Shown: piece by piece, positions 18,856 through 19,834 of the stretch
How the letters are laid out: every line of letters starts with the position of its first letter
Position numbering within the stretch: position 1 is the stretch's first letter
Assembly: GCA_001931905.2 (NCBI GenBank)
Contig: MSJI02000890.1
Coordinates: forward strand, 16,457 to 36,290
Origin: Cladosporium sp. IMV 00045
Lineage: Eukaryota > Ascomycota > Dothideomycetes > Cladosporiales > Cladosporiaceae
DNA: 19,834 nt
Direction of reading: 5' to 3'
The notes under the pieces: generated by a model
What the model saw: only the letters and a program-made list of their open reading frames with translations
The model's database searches: none
What the model was told of the DNA's origin: nothing
Position numbers and translations under genes: made by a program

Positions 18856-19834
18856 CTTGAGTGAGGCGACATTTTGAGGTATTTTTGGAGTGGCGGCGGC
18901 AGCGTCGTGTTCGTGTCGCGTGGTCGTAGTCGTAATGAGACAGACGACCAGAAAGATAGCCAGGTGGTGGTTAACTCCTGAAGTTCCCCATGCGGAATCT
19001 TACGTATACCTCTCGCAACGGTCAAATAGGCGGTATGGACAAGTGACGTGATTTTGATCGCTTGAAATCCTGTCTCAAAGAGTTCACGACGAAGTAGAAG
19101 CAGAAGCAGATCGCCAGCATTAGTAGTATACCTACTGTAGTTAGGATTGCAGGATCTGTACAGAAAGGCTCCAAGTACTGCTGCGAACCGAGAGCTCCGC
19201 AAAGTAGATCTTGCGCCTTGGAGGCCTAGAGAGCCATGCGGCAATAAAGAAAAACCTGGGGAACGGCCAAGAAGTGGGAGGGTGTCTCGATATGAGGGAA
19301 TCTTAGGAAGGAAAAGTGTCTAAAAGAAAAAAAACGCCTCAAAGCCTCCCAAGTCTGGGGCCGCTTGGAGAGAGAAAAGGTAGACTCCATAGAGCGGGAA
19401 GGAAGAGTCCGCTCTCCACGTAGTTCATTGCAAGTGAAAAGTGACTCCTACCAAAGTACCTTTTCTTAGTATACTTTTCGGAAGTAAAATCGCGCAAAAT
19501 GATGTTCCGCGCGGTCAGGTAGGAATAACAGAAGGCCTAGATCGGAGCACGCAAGGCGAAATTCGCTTGCTAGCCACAAGGTTGCTGATGGAAAACATAA
19601 CGAGAGGATTATTCGCGCATGGAGTTGACGAGTATAGACGAAGTATAGAGAGAATCTCAGACACTAAGCGGGTCTGCTCAATATCCCCCAGTCATGGAGA
19701 GCAAAAGTAGGGGTAATAGCCGGAGCGTATAGACTAATGGTATACCCCAAGAGGATGCTCCATGCGGAGGGACGGAGGCTAGGAGGAGGAAGTCGGGGCA
19801 GCGTGGGCAGGACAAACGTAAAGGTAGCGAGGAC
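18856..19834. other. Terminal region with no recognisable gene
   Basis: The longest frames are 131 codons at 18849-19244 (-) and 89 codons at 19441-19710 (+, GTG start). Neither matches a family I know. A 7-bp inverted repeat (AGAGCGG, 11-nt loop, CCGCTCT) lies at 19391-19415. The sequence is purine-rich on the plus strand from about 19250 to 19400. A decayed repeat or the edge of a transposon is possible, but no terminal repeats or transposase/reverse-transcriptase motifs are visible. Confidence 0.4.

Overview
The window looks like nuclear DNA of a filamentous ascomycete (Pezizomycotina; Dothideomycetes is a guess from style, not shown). The reasons are short GT-AG introns of 54-225 nt with CTAAC/CTGAC-type branch sites, pyrimidine-rich leaders before start codons, roughly 50-55% GC, monocistronic genes on both strands, and protein families typical of moulds. 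No rRNA, tRNA, CRISPR, plasmid or bacterial operon structure was seen.

Layout. (1) 79-1431 (+): two-exon gene for the SAGA coactivator subunit Hfi1/Ada1. (2) 1432-6309: an unusually long gap of about 4.9 kb with no recognisable gene; its right part holds GATA motifs and CCAAT boxes upstream of a nitrogen gene. (3) 6310-8000 (+): two-exon ammonium transporter of the Mep/Amt family, with Glu at the first twin-His position. (4) 8672-9821 (-): three-exon GNAT acetyltransferase, convergent with the transporter. (5) 11056-12267 (-): two-exon Crh-type GH16 cell-wall transglycosylase with a signal peptide and a GPI-like tail. (6) 12828-14272 (+): two-exon gamma-glutamyl phosphate reductase (proline synthesis), divergent from GH16 across a 560-bp promoter region. 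(7) 15090-16992 (+): two-exon secreted GH20 beta-N-acetylhexosaminidase. (8) 17000-19834: a rearranged tail. It has two extra copies of the GH20 3' end (one keeping frame and stop, one decayed), a near-perfect 20-bp palindrome, and an unrecognised frame encoding a small Cys/His knuckle that is interrupted by two in-frame TAA codons.

The six well-supported genes do not form one pathway. They are ordinary chromosomal housekeeping and cell-wall genes: transcription coactivation, ammonium uptake, acetylation, glucan-chitin crosslinking, proline synthesis and chitin-oligomer degradation. The least ordinary part is 17.1-18.9 kb, where a segment with the interrupted knuckle frame lies between two duplicated GH20 tails. 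No complete novel multi-gene system is visible. The best leads are the GH20 tail triplication and the TAA-interrupted knuckle gene. Exon boundaries were worked out by hand from splice consensus and frame continuity.
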